Positions 17,284-24,627 of a stretch of 64,000 nt of DNA are shown one piece after another; positions within the stretch are counted from its first letter, which is position 1; the number at the start of each line of letters is the position of its first letter. Both the position numbers and the translations under genes were made by a program. Below the pieces are notes generated by a model that did not search any database, was not told the origin of the DNA, and was given only the letters and a program-made list of their open reading frames with translations. This DNA comes from Veillonellaceae bacterium (GTDB lineage Bacteria > Bacillota_C > Negativicutes > UBA1444), in the NCBI GenBank assembly GCA_012798135.1, contig JAAZNU010000046.1, forward strand, positions 62,001 through 126,000. The letters are read 5' to 3'.

Positions 17284-17961
17284 TTAAAACAGTCGCCGCG
17301 CCCCCAGATAGCGGCTGCTCCAATAGGGGTCGGACAAGGCGGTGACCGCCACCCCCGTCCCCGAATTGGCGGCCACAAACTGGTCGTCGCCGACGTAAAT
17401 CCCATCATGGGAAGCTCCCGGCTCGTACGTCTCAAAAAACACCAGATCGCCGGGCTGCAGGTCCGCTTTCATCACTTTGCGGCCCAACTCGTATTGCACA
17501 TCGGCGGTCCGAGGCAGGTTCACGCCTATCTGCCCGAACACATACTGGACAAATCCCGAGCAGTCAAAGCCGACGGGTGTGGCGCCGCCCCACACATAGG
17601 GCACGCCGCCGAAACGCAGGGCAATGTTGAGCAGGCGGGCCACCTCCTGTTTTCCGTAATTGCCGCCTTTGTCGTAATCCATCAGGAAATGCCAGGTAAT
17701 CTCGTCCACCACGCCGGTCTGGTTGAGCCGGGCCTGCTTCTGATAGGTCAGCACCGCCCGGGTGGTCCGTTCGTCAAATTCGCCGGTCGCCTTGGGAATA
17801 TTGTAGCCAAGATCGATCAGTCGCAGCTGGATCGCCAGCACCCGGTCCCCCTCGTCGCCTTCCTGCGCCGTCGCCGCATGAACAATAGGACTCCCGGAGA
17901 CAACCAGAAGAAGAAAGGCCAACAAACTGGCGGTGATTCCTTTAACAACCGTGTTGCTCAT
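17284..17961 (-). CDS. Peptidoglycan-binding NlpC/P60 endopeptidase
   Basis: A 225-residue exported protein. The signal peptide (LLAFLLLVVSGSPIVHA) is followed by a PG_binding_1 domain (residues about 35-95, VLAIQLRLIDLGYNIPKATG) and an NlpC/P60 domain with YVWGG, Cys134 in GFDCSGFVQY and His185 in ASHDGIYVG, then Asn199 as the likely third residue. It is the DL-endopeptidase type that trims stem peptides during wall turnover. Start ATG 17961 overlaps the YbaK stop by four bases, so the two may be translationally coupled even though their functions are unrelated. Confidence 0.93.
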   Translation of the reverse strand: MSNTVVKGITASLLAFLLLVVSGSPIVHAATAQEGDEGDRVLAIQLRLIDLGYNIPKATGEFDERTTRAVLTYQKQARLNQTGVVDEITWHFLMDYDKGGNYGKQEVARLLNIALRFGGVPYVWGGATPVGFDCSGFVQYVFGQIGVNLPRTADVQYELGRKVMKADLQPGDLVFFETYEPGASHDGIYVGDDQFVAANSGTGVAVTALSDPYWSSRYLGARRLF

Positions 17962-18461
17962 TCATCAGAGTCTCCCGCATCCGTTCCGGTACTTCGGCCG
18001 ATTTCGCCGACCGTCGCGCGGGATGCCTGCACCAGATCCTGCGGTCGCAGTAAAATCTGCATCCCCCTCATTCCGGCGCTAATGCAAATGGAAGTCTGGT
18101 CCAAAGCCGTGCGGTCCAAATAGACAGGATAGTTTTTCTTGGCGCCCAACGGCGACACCCCGCCCCGGATGTATCCCGTCAGAGGCAGCACCTCGTTCAG
18201 ATGGACCATCTCGACTCGTTTGTTGCCGCTCAGCGTCGCCAGCGCCTTCAGGTCCAGTTCCGCGCCTCCCGTCACCACGGCCATGATCACCCCGGTCTTG
18301 TCCCCGCGCGCCACCAGAGTTTTAAACACCCGTTCCAGCGGCAAGCCGACTTTGCCGGCAACGTTGCCGGCGCTCAGATCGTTTTCATCCACTTCATATT
18401 CGCGGATTTCGTATTCAATTTTCAGTTTGTCCAGTAATCTGGCTGCATTGGTCTTTTTCAT
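17958..18461 (-). CDS. ybaK: YbaK/EbsC aminoacyl-tRNA deacylase
   Basis: A YbaK-type editing domain of about 167 residues that hydrolyses mischarged tRNA, typically Cys-tRNA(Pro), in the cytoplasm. Typical features are MKKTNAARLLDKL, the conserved Lys-containing VFKTLVARG, and the glycine-rich GYIRGGVSPLGAKK. I start it at ATG 18461 because family members begin with the same MKKTNAAR words. The only strong ribosome-binding site (18494-18501) is about 33 bases upstream of this ATG, with a small palindrome between, so a TTG at 18491 giving ten extra residues is an alternative. It is divergent from the radical SAM gene. Confidence 0.92.
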   Translation of the reverse strand: MKKTNAARLLDKLKIEYEIREYEVDENDLSAGNVAGKVGLPLERVFKTLVARGDKTGVIMAVVTGGAELDLKALATLSGNKRVEMVHLNEVLPLTGYIRGGVSPLGAKKNYPVYLDRTALDQTSICISAGMRGMQILLRPQDLVQASRATVGEIGRSTGTDAGDSDE

Positions 18462-18476
18462 AATAAATAGTAATTC

Positions 18477-18501
18477 TTGACGAAACGTCAAAGCCCTCCT
18501 T
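18477..18501 (-). promoter_or_regulatory. Displaced Shine-Dalgarno and palindrome upstream of ybaK
   Basis: On the minus strand AAGGAGGG (18494-18501) is followed by the hairpin TTGACG-TTT-CGTCAA (18477-18491) and then 15 bases to the ATG. The strong site is either used from TTG 18491 with very short spacing, or its distance to the ATG is shortened by the hairpin. Confidence 0.4.
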
Positions 18502-18565
18502 GGATCGTCGATATATATAGAATGATAGCAGGAAACAGGCAGTTTGTCGTCCAATAATTATAGCT

Positions 18566-19510
18566 ATGGATACTATGCAAATAGAGGACTTTCTGTCGCC
18601 GCTCCGTTCCTGCCGCCTCTGTCCCCGTCGCTGCGGCGTCGACCGGACGACCGGTCAAACCGGATTCTGCCGGGCCGGGGCATTGCCGCGCGTCGCCCTG
18701 GCGTCGCTGCACCAGTGGGAAGAACCCTGTCTTTCCGGCACGCGGGGATCGGGCGCTGTTTTCTTCTCCCGCTGCAATTTGGCCTGTGTATTCTGTCAAA
18801 ACCTCCCCATCAGCCAGCAGGACCGGGGAGCCGATATCCCCGTCGACCGGCTGGCCGCCATTTTTCTGGAGCAACAACAGCGGGGAGCGCACAATCTCAA
18901 TCTGGTTACTCCTACCCCCTACGTTCCCCAGATCATCGCGGCCCTGGCGCTCGCCCGGGATTCCGGCTTCCATCTCCCGGTCGTCTATAACACTTCCGCC
19001 TATGACAGTGTGGAAACGATTGAATCTCTGCGAGGTTGGGTCGACATCTATCTGCCGGACCTGAAATATTGCGACGAGTCTCTGGCAGTCCGTTATTCCC
19101 GGGCGCCGGGTTATTTTTTCCATTCTCTCCGGGCCATCGACGCCATGATCCATCAAGTGGGCGACTGCGTGTTTGACGGGGAAGGATTGCTGCGGCGGGG
19201 CGTCATCATCCGCCATCTGGCCCTGCCCGGCCAGGCCGAAGACTCGCGCCGGATACTGCAAGCGATCCGGGAAAACTTCGGTCCGGACATCTGGTTCAGC
19301 CTGATGAATCAATATACCCCGCAACCGGGAATGGGGGATTATCAGGAACTGGAACGCCCGTTGTCGGCGGTCGAGTATGACAGGTTGATTGATTTCGCAT
19401 TGTCGCTGGGCCTGGAAAACGGGTTCATCCAGGAAGGGGGAACCGTTTCGGAGTCCTTCATTCCATTCTTCAATCTCGACGGCGTAATACCCGGCGGCAA
19501 CCCGCCATGA
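18566..19510 (+). CDS. Radical SAM protein, PflA-like
   Basis: A 314-residue radical SAM enzyme. The N-terminus carries an accessory Cys cluster (CRLCPRRCG, then GFC) and residues about 71-78 hold the SAM-binding [4Fe-4S] motif CNLACVFC (CxxxCxxC). This arrangement matches the uncharacterised pyruvate-formate-lyase-activase-like family rather than true PflA. No target glycyl radical enzyme is nearby, so the substrate is unknown. The start ATG 18566 has no obvious ribosome-binding site; ATG 18575 is an alternative. Its stop overlaps the next start in ATGA fashion. Confidence 0.88.
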   Translation: MDTMQIEDFLSPLRSCRLCPRRCGVDRTTGQTGFCRAGALPRVALASLHQWEEPCLSGTRGSGAVFFSRCNLACVFCQNLPISQQDRGADIPVDRLAAIFLEQQQRGAHNLNLVTPTPYVPQIIAALALARDSGFHLPVVYNTSAYDSVETIESLRGWVDIYLPDLKYCDESLAVRYSRAPGYFFHSLRAIDAMIHQVGDCVFDGEGLLRRGVIIRHLALPGQAEDSRRILQAIRENFGPDIWFSLMNQYTPQPGMGDYQELERPLSAVEYDRLIDFALSLGLENGFIQEGGTVSESFIPFFNLDGVIPGGNPP

Positions 19511-19716
19511 GCAAAAATCTCCGTCGTATTTCCTGCCATCGGTGTCAACATTTTTATGTCACCTGGGACAACTCCTTTCCTTATGGCTGTCGGGCGATGG
19601 GATTCAAGGGAAAAATCATGCCGTCCCTGATGGTGTTCCAGGCTTCCGGCCAAGCCTGCCTGGCCTATTCCGAAAAGAAAGGTCCATCAAACCCGGACCC
19701 GGACAAAAAACCTTGA
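19507..19716 (+). CDS. Small Cys-containing protein (often labelled uracil-DNA glycosylase)
   Basis: A 69-residue basic protein with four cysteines: CHRCQHF near the N-terminus, YGCRAMGFKGK and SGQACLAY. The pattern suggests a small metal-binding (zinc-ribbon-like) protein. Similar small proteins are commonly annotated as uracil-DNA glycosylase, but nothing in the sequence supports a glycosylase active site. It starts inside the stop codon of the radical SAM gene, so it is coupled to it, and the two could work together. Confidence 0.72.
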   Translation: MSKNLRRISCHRCQHFYVTWDNSFPYGCRAMGFKGKIMPSLMVFQASGQACLAYSEKKGPSNPDPDKKP

Positions 19717-19734
19717 GAGTATGGAGGAAATTCA

Positions 19735-21369
19735 TTGTCCAACTACACGAACAAGCTTGTCAATCTCGGACTGTCTTGTCTGCTGCTGGGTCTTCCTGTT
19801 GCGGCGGCCTGGGCAGCAGAACCCACCCAGTCGGTTCCGCCGCCGTTTTACATCAACGGCCGGGCTGCCGGCGCCGATTCCGGCGAACTGCTGAACGACG
19901 TGAAAGAGGTCACTGCCTGCCCTGCCCTGCCTGATTACCGACGCTATAACGATCATGCCCATGGCTATTCCGTCTGCATCCCCGCCGACCTGGCCCCCGA
20001 CTTTTCCCTGTCGGCAGTGCGCAATTCATTCGGCGCCGGCCCCACCCGGATCGAAGTCTACACCGACAACTTCGCCGATTCCGTATCCAATCCGCACGAC
20101 TATATGTTCTATGCCAACAAGTTTCTCGATTCCTCGCCGCGCCATCAGATCGCCGTCCGCGAAACCTTCCATTGGAACGGGTTCACCGTCAACCGCATCA
20201 AATGGTCGCGCGCCCCGCTGGCGGCCGTTCCCGGCGATCGCAACCATTATGCCAGTCTGGAACTGCTCCGCTATCCGGATCAGGCCTATACCATTTTCAT
20301 CAAGTCCGCCGAGCCCATCGACAATGACCTGGAGATTTTGCACAGCTTTCAGCTGGCCGAGCGGCGCGGCGCTCCCGGCATCTTCCGCCAGCCATCCCCG
20401 GCCAAAACGAAGTTGAGCAAGGAAACCCAAGCGTTTCAGGCCAAATATTTCGGCCAGGCCAGTCCGTTGCGCTGGGGCTATTTCGACTGCATCGCCCCCG
20501 AACGCCTGCGACAGGTCAAAGAGCTGGAAGACCGTCTTGGCTACAAGTTCGGCTTCATCCTCCGCTATCAGTCGCTGGATGAACGGGTGCCCCTGGCGGG
20601 CCTGCGGACTGCCTTCGCCGACGGTCGGTTTGTCGAACTGACCCTGCAGACCACGCACGCCGATACGGTCAATGCTCTGTTGGCCGGCTCGAACCGGGGA
20701 AACCAGGATCTCATGTACGACATTCTCGACCGGCAATATGACGACTTTTTCCGGGAATATGCCCGGGTCCTGAAGGAATTCGGCCATCCAGTGCTGTTCC
20801 GCCTCAACAACGAAATGAACGGGGACTGGTGCTGGTATTCGGCGATGTACGCCGGCAAGGACACCGATATTTACAAGGCCGTCTGGCGTCACATCCACAA
20901 TCTGTTCGATGAAACCGGCGTTGACAACGTGCTGTGGGTCTGGAATCCGCACGATGTTTCCCTGCCCGAATTCAAATGGAATCACCCGCTGCTGTACTAT
21001 CCCGGCGACGATGTGGTCGACCTCATCGGCATCACCGGCTACAACACCGGCACCTATTTTCCGGGCGAACAATGGCGCAGTTTCCATGACATCTACAAGC
21101 CAGTCATCGTCGACTATTCCGACTGGTTCGACAAGCCGTTCATGATCACCGAGTTCGGCTCGAACTCCGTCGGCGGCGACAAAGCCGCCTGGATTGATGA
21201 CATGTTCCGGGAACTGCCGCAATACGACCGCATCAAGGTCGCCCTCTGGTGGAGCGGCATCGATCTCGATCCCGCCGGTCGGCCCGGCCGCATCTATCTG
21301 TTGGATGAGAACAATGCCACTACGGAAGCCTTCCGCCGCGGGTTGAAAAACTATCTCCCACAAAAATAA
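19735..21369 (+). CDS. Exported GH26-like glycoside hydrolase, copy 1
   Basis: A 544-residue secreted protein. After a signal peptide (LSCLLLGLPVAAAWAAE), residues about 60-210 form a domain with HGYSVCIPADL and YTDNF, reminiscent of the PsbP/DUF1795-type fold, and residues about 230-540 form a TIM-barrel GH26 domain. The acid/base Glu360 is in NNEMNGDW and the nucleophile Glu473 in ITEFGS; VLWVWNP and ALWWSGID are typical barrel blocks. GH26 enzymes mostly cut beta-mannans or mixed-linkage glucans; the substrate here is not known. The start is TTG 19735 with GGAGG six bases upstream; a nearby ATG (19721) is out of frame. A close paralogue follows directly. Confidence 0.88.
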   Translation: MSNYTNKLVNLGLSCLLLGLPVAAAWAAEPTQSVPPPFYINGRAAGADSGELLNDVKEVTACPALPDYRRYNDHAHGYSVCIPADLAPDFSLSAVRNSFGAGPTRIEVYTDNFADSVSNPHDYMFYANKFLDSSPRHQIAVRETFHWNGFTVNRIKWSRAPLAAVPGDRNHYASLELLRYPDQAYTIFIKSAEPIDNDLEILHSFQLAERRGAPGIFRQPSPAKTKLSKETQAFQAKYFGQASPLRWGYFDCIAPERLRQVKELEDRLGYKFGFILRYQSLDERVPLAGLRTAFADGRFVELTLQTTHADTVNALLAGSNRGNQDLMYDILDRQYDDFFREYARVLKEFGHPVLFRLNNEMNGDWCWYSAMYAGKDTDIYKAVWRHIHNLFDETGVDNVLWVWNPHDVSLPEFKWNHPLLYYPGDDVVDLIGITGYNTGTYFPGEQWRSFHDIYKPVIVDYSDWFDKPFMITEFGSNSVGGDKAAWIDDMFRELPQYDRIKVALWWSGIDLDPAGRPGRIYLLDENNATTEAFRRGLKNYLPQK

Positions 21370-21371
21370 TT

Positions 21372-21380
21372 GGAGGTGAT
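21372..21380 (+). promoter_or_regulatory. Strong ribosome-binding site without a canonical start codon
   Basis: GGAGGTGAT lies three bases after the first GH26 stop. The codons at the correct spacing in the reading frame of the second GH26 gene are ACG (21384) and TTA (21387); the first in-frame ATG, GTG or TTG is GTG 21438, 57 bases further on. Confidence 0.7.
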
Positions 21381-21386
21381 CTCACG

Positions 21387-23012
21387 TTAACCACCAAAAA
21401 AGAGCTGGTTCTCTGTCTGCTGTTTCTGATCTGCATCGTGCTTCCCGCCGCCCCGGTCGCCGCGCTGACGCCGGCCGCGCCGGTTTTCTGGGTTGTTGAC
21501 GGCAAACCCGCGGCGGCGCCGCCGGCGGGGGCCTGGACGGATGTCAAAAAAATCGAGACGGATTCGGACTTGCCTGGTTATCAGCGCTTCACCGACTATC
21601 CCCACGGCTATTCCGTCTGCGTTCCGGCCGGATTGCAGCCCGATTTTTCACTTTCCGCCCTGCGCAGTTCCTTTGCCAGCCCCACCACCCAAATCGAAAT
21701 CTACTACGACAATTTTTCGCATTACCAAACCAATCCCTGGGACTACATGGTCGATGCCAACAAAAATCTGCTGGTGTCGCCGCGGCACACCATCGCCGTC
21801 CAGGAAACCTTCCCCTGGAACGGCTTCACCGTCAATCGCATCAAATGGTCCCGTCCGCCGCTCGCGACCGTTCCCGGCGACCGCAATTACTATGCCAGCC
21901 TGGAATTGAAACTGTTTGCGGATGAGTATTACACGATCTTCATCAAATCGTCGCAACCAATCGACAACGATTTGGACATCCTTCACAGTTTCCGGTGGGA
22001 TGCCAAACGTGGTGCGGTCGGGATTTTTCGTCAGCACAGTCCGGGCCGAACGAACCTGAGCGGGGAAACCCGCCAATTCGTCAAGAAATATTTCAGCCCA
22101 GGCAGTCCCCTGCATTGGGGCCTGTTCGACGCCTCCGCTCCGGATGACCTCCAACACATCAAGGAACTGGAATCACGGCTGGGCTACAAATTTTCGTTTA
22201 TCCTCCGGTATCAGTCGCTGGATACGGAACCACCCACCGTTCCCCTGGAAAAGGCCCTTGCCGACGGTCGTTTTCTCGAACTGTCGATGGAAACCACGCA
22301 CAACGAAGAAAACAATGCCCTACAGTCTGGCGGGAAGCGGATCAATCAGGAGCTCATGTACGATATCCTGGATGGAAAATTCGATGATCACTTCCGGGAA
22401 TATGCCCGGACGCTGAAACGTTTCGGCCACCCGCTGCTGTTCCGGTTCGACAATGAAATGAACGGCGACTGGTGCTGGTACTCCGCCACCTATGCCGGCA
22501 AGGACACGAATATTTACAAGGCGGTCTGGCGGCACGTCCACGGCCTGTTTGATCAGGTCGGCGCCACCAATGTTCTCTGGGTCTGGAATCCGAATGACCT
22601 GTCCTATCCCAATTTCAAATGGAATCAAGCCCTGCTGTACTATCCGGGGGACGATGTTGTCGACATCATCGGCCTCACCGGTTATAACGCCGGCACCTAC
22701 TTCCCCGGCGAAAAATGGCGGGAGTTTCCCGATATCTACCGGCCGCTCTACGCCGATTATTCCACTTGGTTCGACAAGCCCTTCATAATCGGCGAGTTCG
22801 GTTCCAACTCCGTCGGTGGCGACAAAGTCGCCTGGATCGATCGGATGTTCCGGGAGATGCCCCGATACAACCGTATCAAGGTCGCCATCTGGTGGAGCGG
22901 TATCGACTGGGATGAAGCCGGCCGACCCGGCCGCATCTATCTGATGGACGAAAATGCCGCCACCGAAGCGGCGTTTCGCCGTGGACTGAAAAACTACCTG
23001 CCGCAAAACTAA
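21387..23012 (+). CDS. Exported GH26-like glycoside hydrolase, copy 2 (non-canonical start)
   Basis: A paralogue of the preceding gene with the same order of parts: signal peptide, HGYSVCVPAGL domain, and a GH26 barrel with catalytic Glu in DNEMNGDW (about residue 357) and IGEFGS (about 470). Both copies retain catalytic residues, so neither is an obvious pseudogene. The start is problematic. The frame from the ribosome site reads LTTKKELVLCLLFLICIV, a perfect signal peptide, but begins with ACG or TTA. Starting at GTG 21438 would delete that signal peptide. I give 21387 because it matches the position of the TTG start in copy 1; a sequencing or point change from TTG to TTA is a simple explanation. 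Confidence 0.83.
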   Translation, partial: LTTKKELVLCLLFLICIVLPAAPVAALTPAAPVFWVVDGKPAAAPPAGAWTDVKKIETDSDLPGYQRFTDYPHGYSVCVPAGLQPDFSLSALRSSFASPTTQIEIYYDNFSHYQTNPWDYMVDANKNLLVSPRHTIAVQETFPWNGFTVNRIKWSRPPLATVPGDRNYYASLELKLFADEYYTIFIKSSQPIDNDLDILHSFRWDAKRGAVGIFRQHSPGRTNLSGETRQFVKKYFSPGSPLHWGLFDASAPDDLQHIKELESRLGYKFSFILRYQSLDTEPPTVPLEKALADGRFLELSMETTHNEENNALQSGGKRINQELMYDILDGKFDDHFREYARTLKRFGHPLLFRFDNEMNGDWCWYSATYAGKDTNIYKAVWRHVHGLFDQVGATNVLWVWNPNDLSYPNFKWNQALLYYPGDDVVDIIGLTGYNAGTYFPGEKWREFPDIYRPLYADYSTWFDKPFIIGEFGSNSVGGDKVAWIDRMFREMPRYNRIKVAIWWSGIDWDEAGRPGRIYLMDENAATEAAFRRGLKNYLPQN

Positions 23013-23029
23013 CAAAGGAGACGAATCTT

Positions 23030-23926
23030 ATGAGCAAACTTGTCGAATGCGTTCCCAATTTTAGTGAAGGCCGTCGCCCCGAAGTCATCGAGGCCATTAC
23101 CGCCGAAGTCAAAAATATTCCCGGCGTCAAACTGCTGGACGTCAAGGCGGACGCCAGCCACAACCGCGTCGTTGTCACCTTCGTCGGCGAGCCCCAGGCC
23201 GCCAAGCAGGCAGCGTTCAACGCCTGCAAAAAAGCCGCCGAACTAATCGACATGGAAAAACACCACGGCGAACATCCCCGCATCGGCGCGACCGATGTCA
23301 TCCCGTTCATTCCGGTCAAGAACATGACCATGGAAGAATGCGTGCAACTGGCGGACGAACTGGCGCAAGAGATCGCCAAAAAGCTGGAAATCCCGGTGTA
23401 TCTGTACGAAGAAGCCGCTAAACTCCCCGCGCGCAAAGCATTGCCCGACATCCGTAAAGGCCAGTATGAAGGACTCAAGACCGAAATCAGCAAGCCCGAA
23501 CGGCACCCGGACTATGGCCCGGCCCGCCTGCATCCCTCGGCCGGCGCGACAGTGGTCGGCGCCCGTCAGTTTCTCATCGCTTACAACATCAATCTGGACA
23601 CCAGCGATGTGCAGATCGCCAAGAAAATCGCCAACTGCATCCGGGAGGCGAAGGGTGGCTACCGCTACGTCCGGGCCATGGGCGTCAGCGTGCAGGTCGG
23701 CGACCGCGATGTCGCCCAGGTCACCATCAACATGGTGAATTATCAGGGAACCTCGCTGTTCAGGGTATTTGAAACTGTCAAATCCGAGGCCGCCCGCTAC
23801 GGCGTCAACGTGATCGGCAGCGAAATCATTGGCCTGACGCCGATGCAAGCATTGCTGGACGTCGCCGAATTTTACCTGCGTCTCGACGGCTTTGACCGAA
23901 AACAAGTATTGGAGGACAATCTATGA
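23030..23926 (+). CDS. ftcD: Glutamate formimidoyltransferase
   Basis: A 298-residue stand-alone formiminotransferase domain that moves the formimino group of formiminoglutamate to tetrahydrofolate, the last part of histidine breakdown. It starts with the family words KLVECVPNFSEGRRPEVIEAI, and has the substrate-loop HPRIGATDVIPFIPV and GARQFLIAYNINL. The start ATG 23030 follows AAAGGAG. The cyclodeaminase gene overlaps its stop by four bases, and the two together do what the fused mammalian FTCD does. hutI and hutH lie elsewhere in the window. Confidence 0.95.
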   Translation: MSKLVECVPNFSEGRRPEVIEAITAEVKNIPGVKLLDVKADASHNRVVVTFVGEPQAAKQAAFNACKKAAELIDMEKHHGEHPRIGATDVIPFIPVKNMTMEECVQLADELAQEIAKKLEIPVYLYEEAAKLPARKALPDIRKGQYEGLKTEISKPERHPDYGPARLHPSAGATVVGARQFLIAYNINLDTSDVQIAKKIANCIREAKGGYRYVRAMGVSVQVGDRDVAQVTINMVNYQGTSLFRVFETVKSEAARYGVNVIGSEIIGLTPMQALLDVAEFYLRLDGFDRKQVLEDNL

Positions 23927-24552
23927 TGTTAATGGCAAAAAGCGTACAGGACTTCATTACGGAGCTGGCCGCCGATACCGCCGCTCCCGGTGGGGGAAGC
24001 GCCGCTGCGTTGGCCGGTTGTCTGGGCGCCGCTCTGACCAAAATGGTCTGCAACCTCTCATTGGATGAAACAAAATTCGGCGCGGCCTTGCCGGAGATTC
24101 AAGCCATCCAGACCCAGGCCACCGACCTGCTCGGCAAGCTGACCCGCGCCGTCGATGAAGACGCCGCGGCGTTCAACGAAGTCATGACCGCCTACAAACT
24201 CCCCAAAACCACCGAGGACGAGAAAAAGGCCCGACTGACCGCAATCCAGCAATCCATGAAAAAAGCGGCGCTCCTGCCGCTGGGTGTTGCTGGCGACTGC
24301 CTCGAAGTCCTCAAACTCGCCGGTCGCATCCTGCCGATCGGTAACGCCAATGCTGCCAGCGACGCGGCGGTGTCCGGCCTGATGGCCTACGCGGCCTTGC
24401 AGAGCGCCCTCTACAATGTGAAAATCAATCTGGGATTCATCAAGGACGCCGAATTCTGCCAAGACATCCGCCAGAAGATCGTTGCCATTTCGGACGTGGC
24501 AAAAAAAGAAAACGCCGCTTTGACTGCGGCGGTAGAAAAAGTTTTGCCATAA
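23923..24552 (+). CDS. fchA: Formimidoyltetrahydrofolate cyclodeaminase
   Basis: A 209-residue all-helical protein of the FTCD C-terminal/FchA family, which releases ammonia from 5-formimino-THF to give 5,10-methenyl-THF. The N-terminal FITELAADTAAPGGGSAAALAG and the later GNANAASDAAVSGLMAY match family signatures. ATGA overlap with the formimidoyltransferase gene and a GGAGG upstream support the start and coupling. A bidirectional terminator closes the unit 30 bases downstream. The product feeds one-carbon metabolism and supplies ammonium. Confidence 0.94.
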   Translation: MMLMAKSVQDFITELAADTAAPGGGSAAALAGCLGAALTKMVCNLSLDETKFGAALPEIQAIQTQATDLLGKLTRAVDEDAAAFNEVMTAYKLPKTTEDEKKARLTAIQQSMKKAALLPLGVAGDCLEVLKLAGRILPIGNANAASDAAVSGLMAYAALQSALYNVKINLGFIKDAEFCQDIRQKIVAISDVAKKENAALTAAVEKVLP

Positions 24553-24580
24553 AATTTTTTCACATTCCCGCTTATGGTGC

Positions 24581-24614
24581 AAAACAGGATGCCGGTTTTC
24601 CGGCATCCTGTTTT
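24581..24614. terminator. Bidirectional terminator between fchA and the SLC12-like transporter
   Basis: A perfect 11-bp stem (CAGGATGCCGG at 24585-24595 with its complement at 24600-24610) has a TTTT loop, four A before and four T after. It lies between convergent genes. Confidence 0.85.
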
Positions 24615-24627
24615 GTATGAAAAAATG

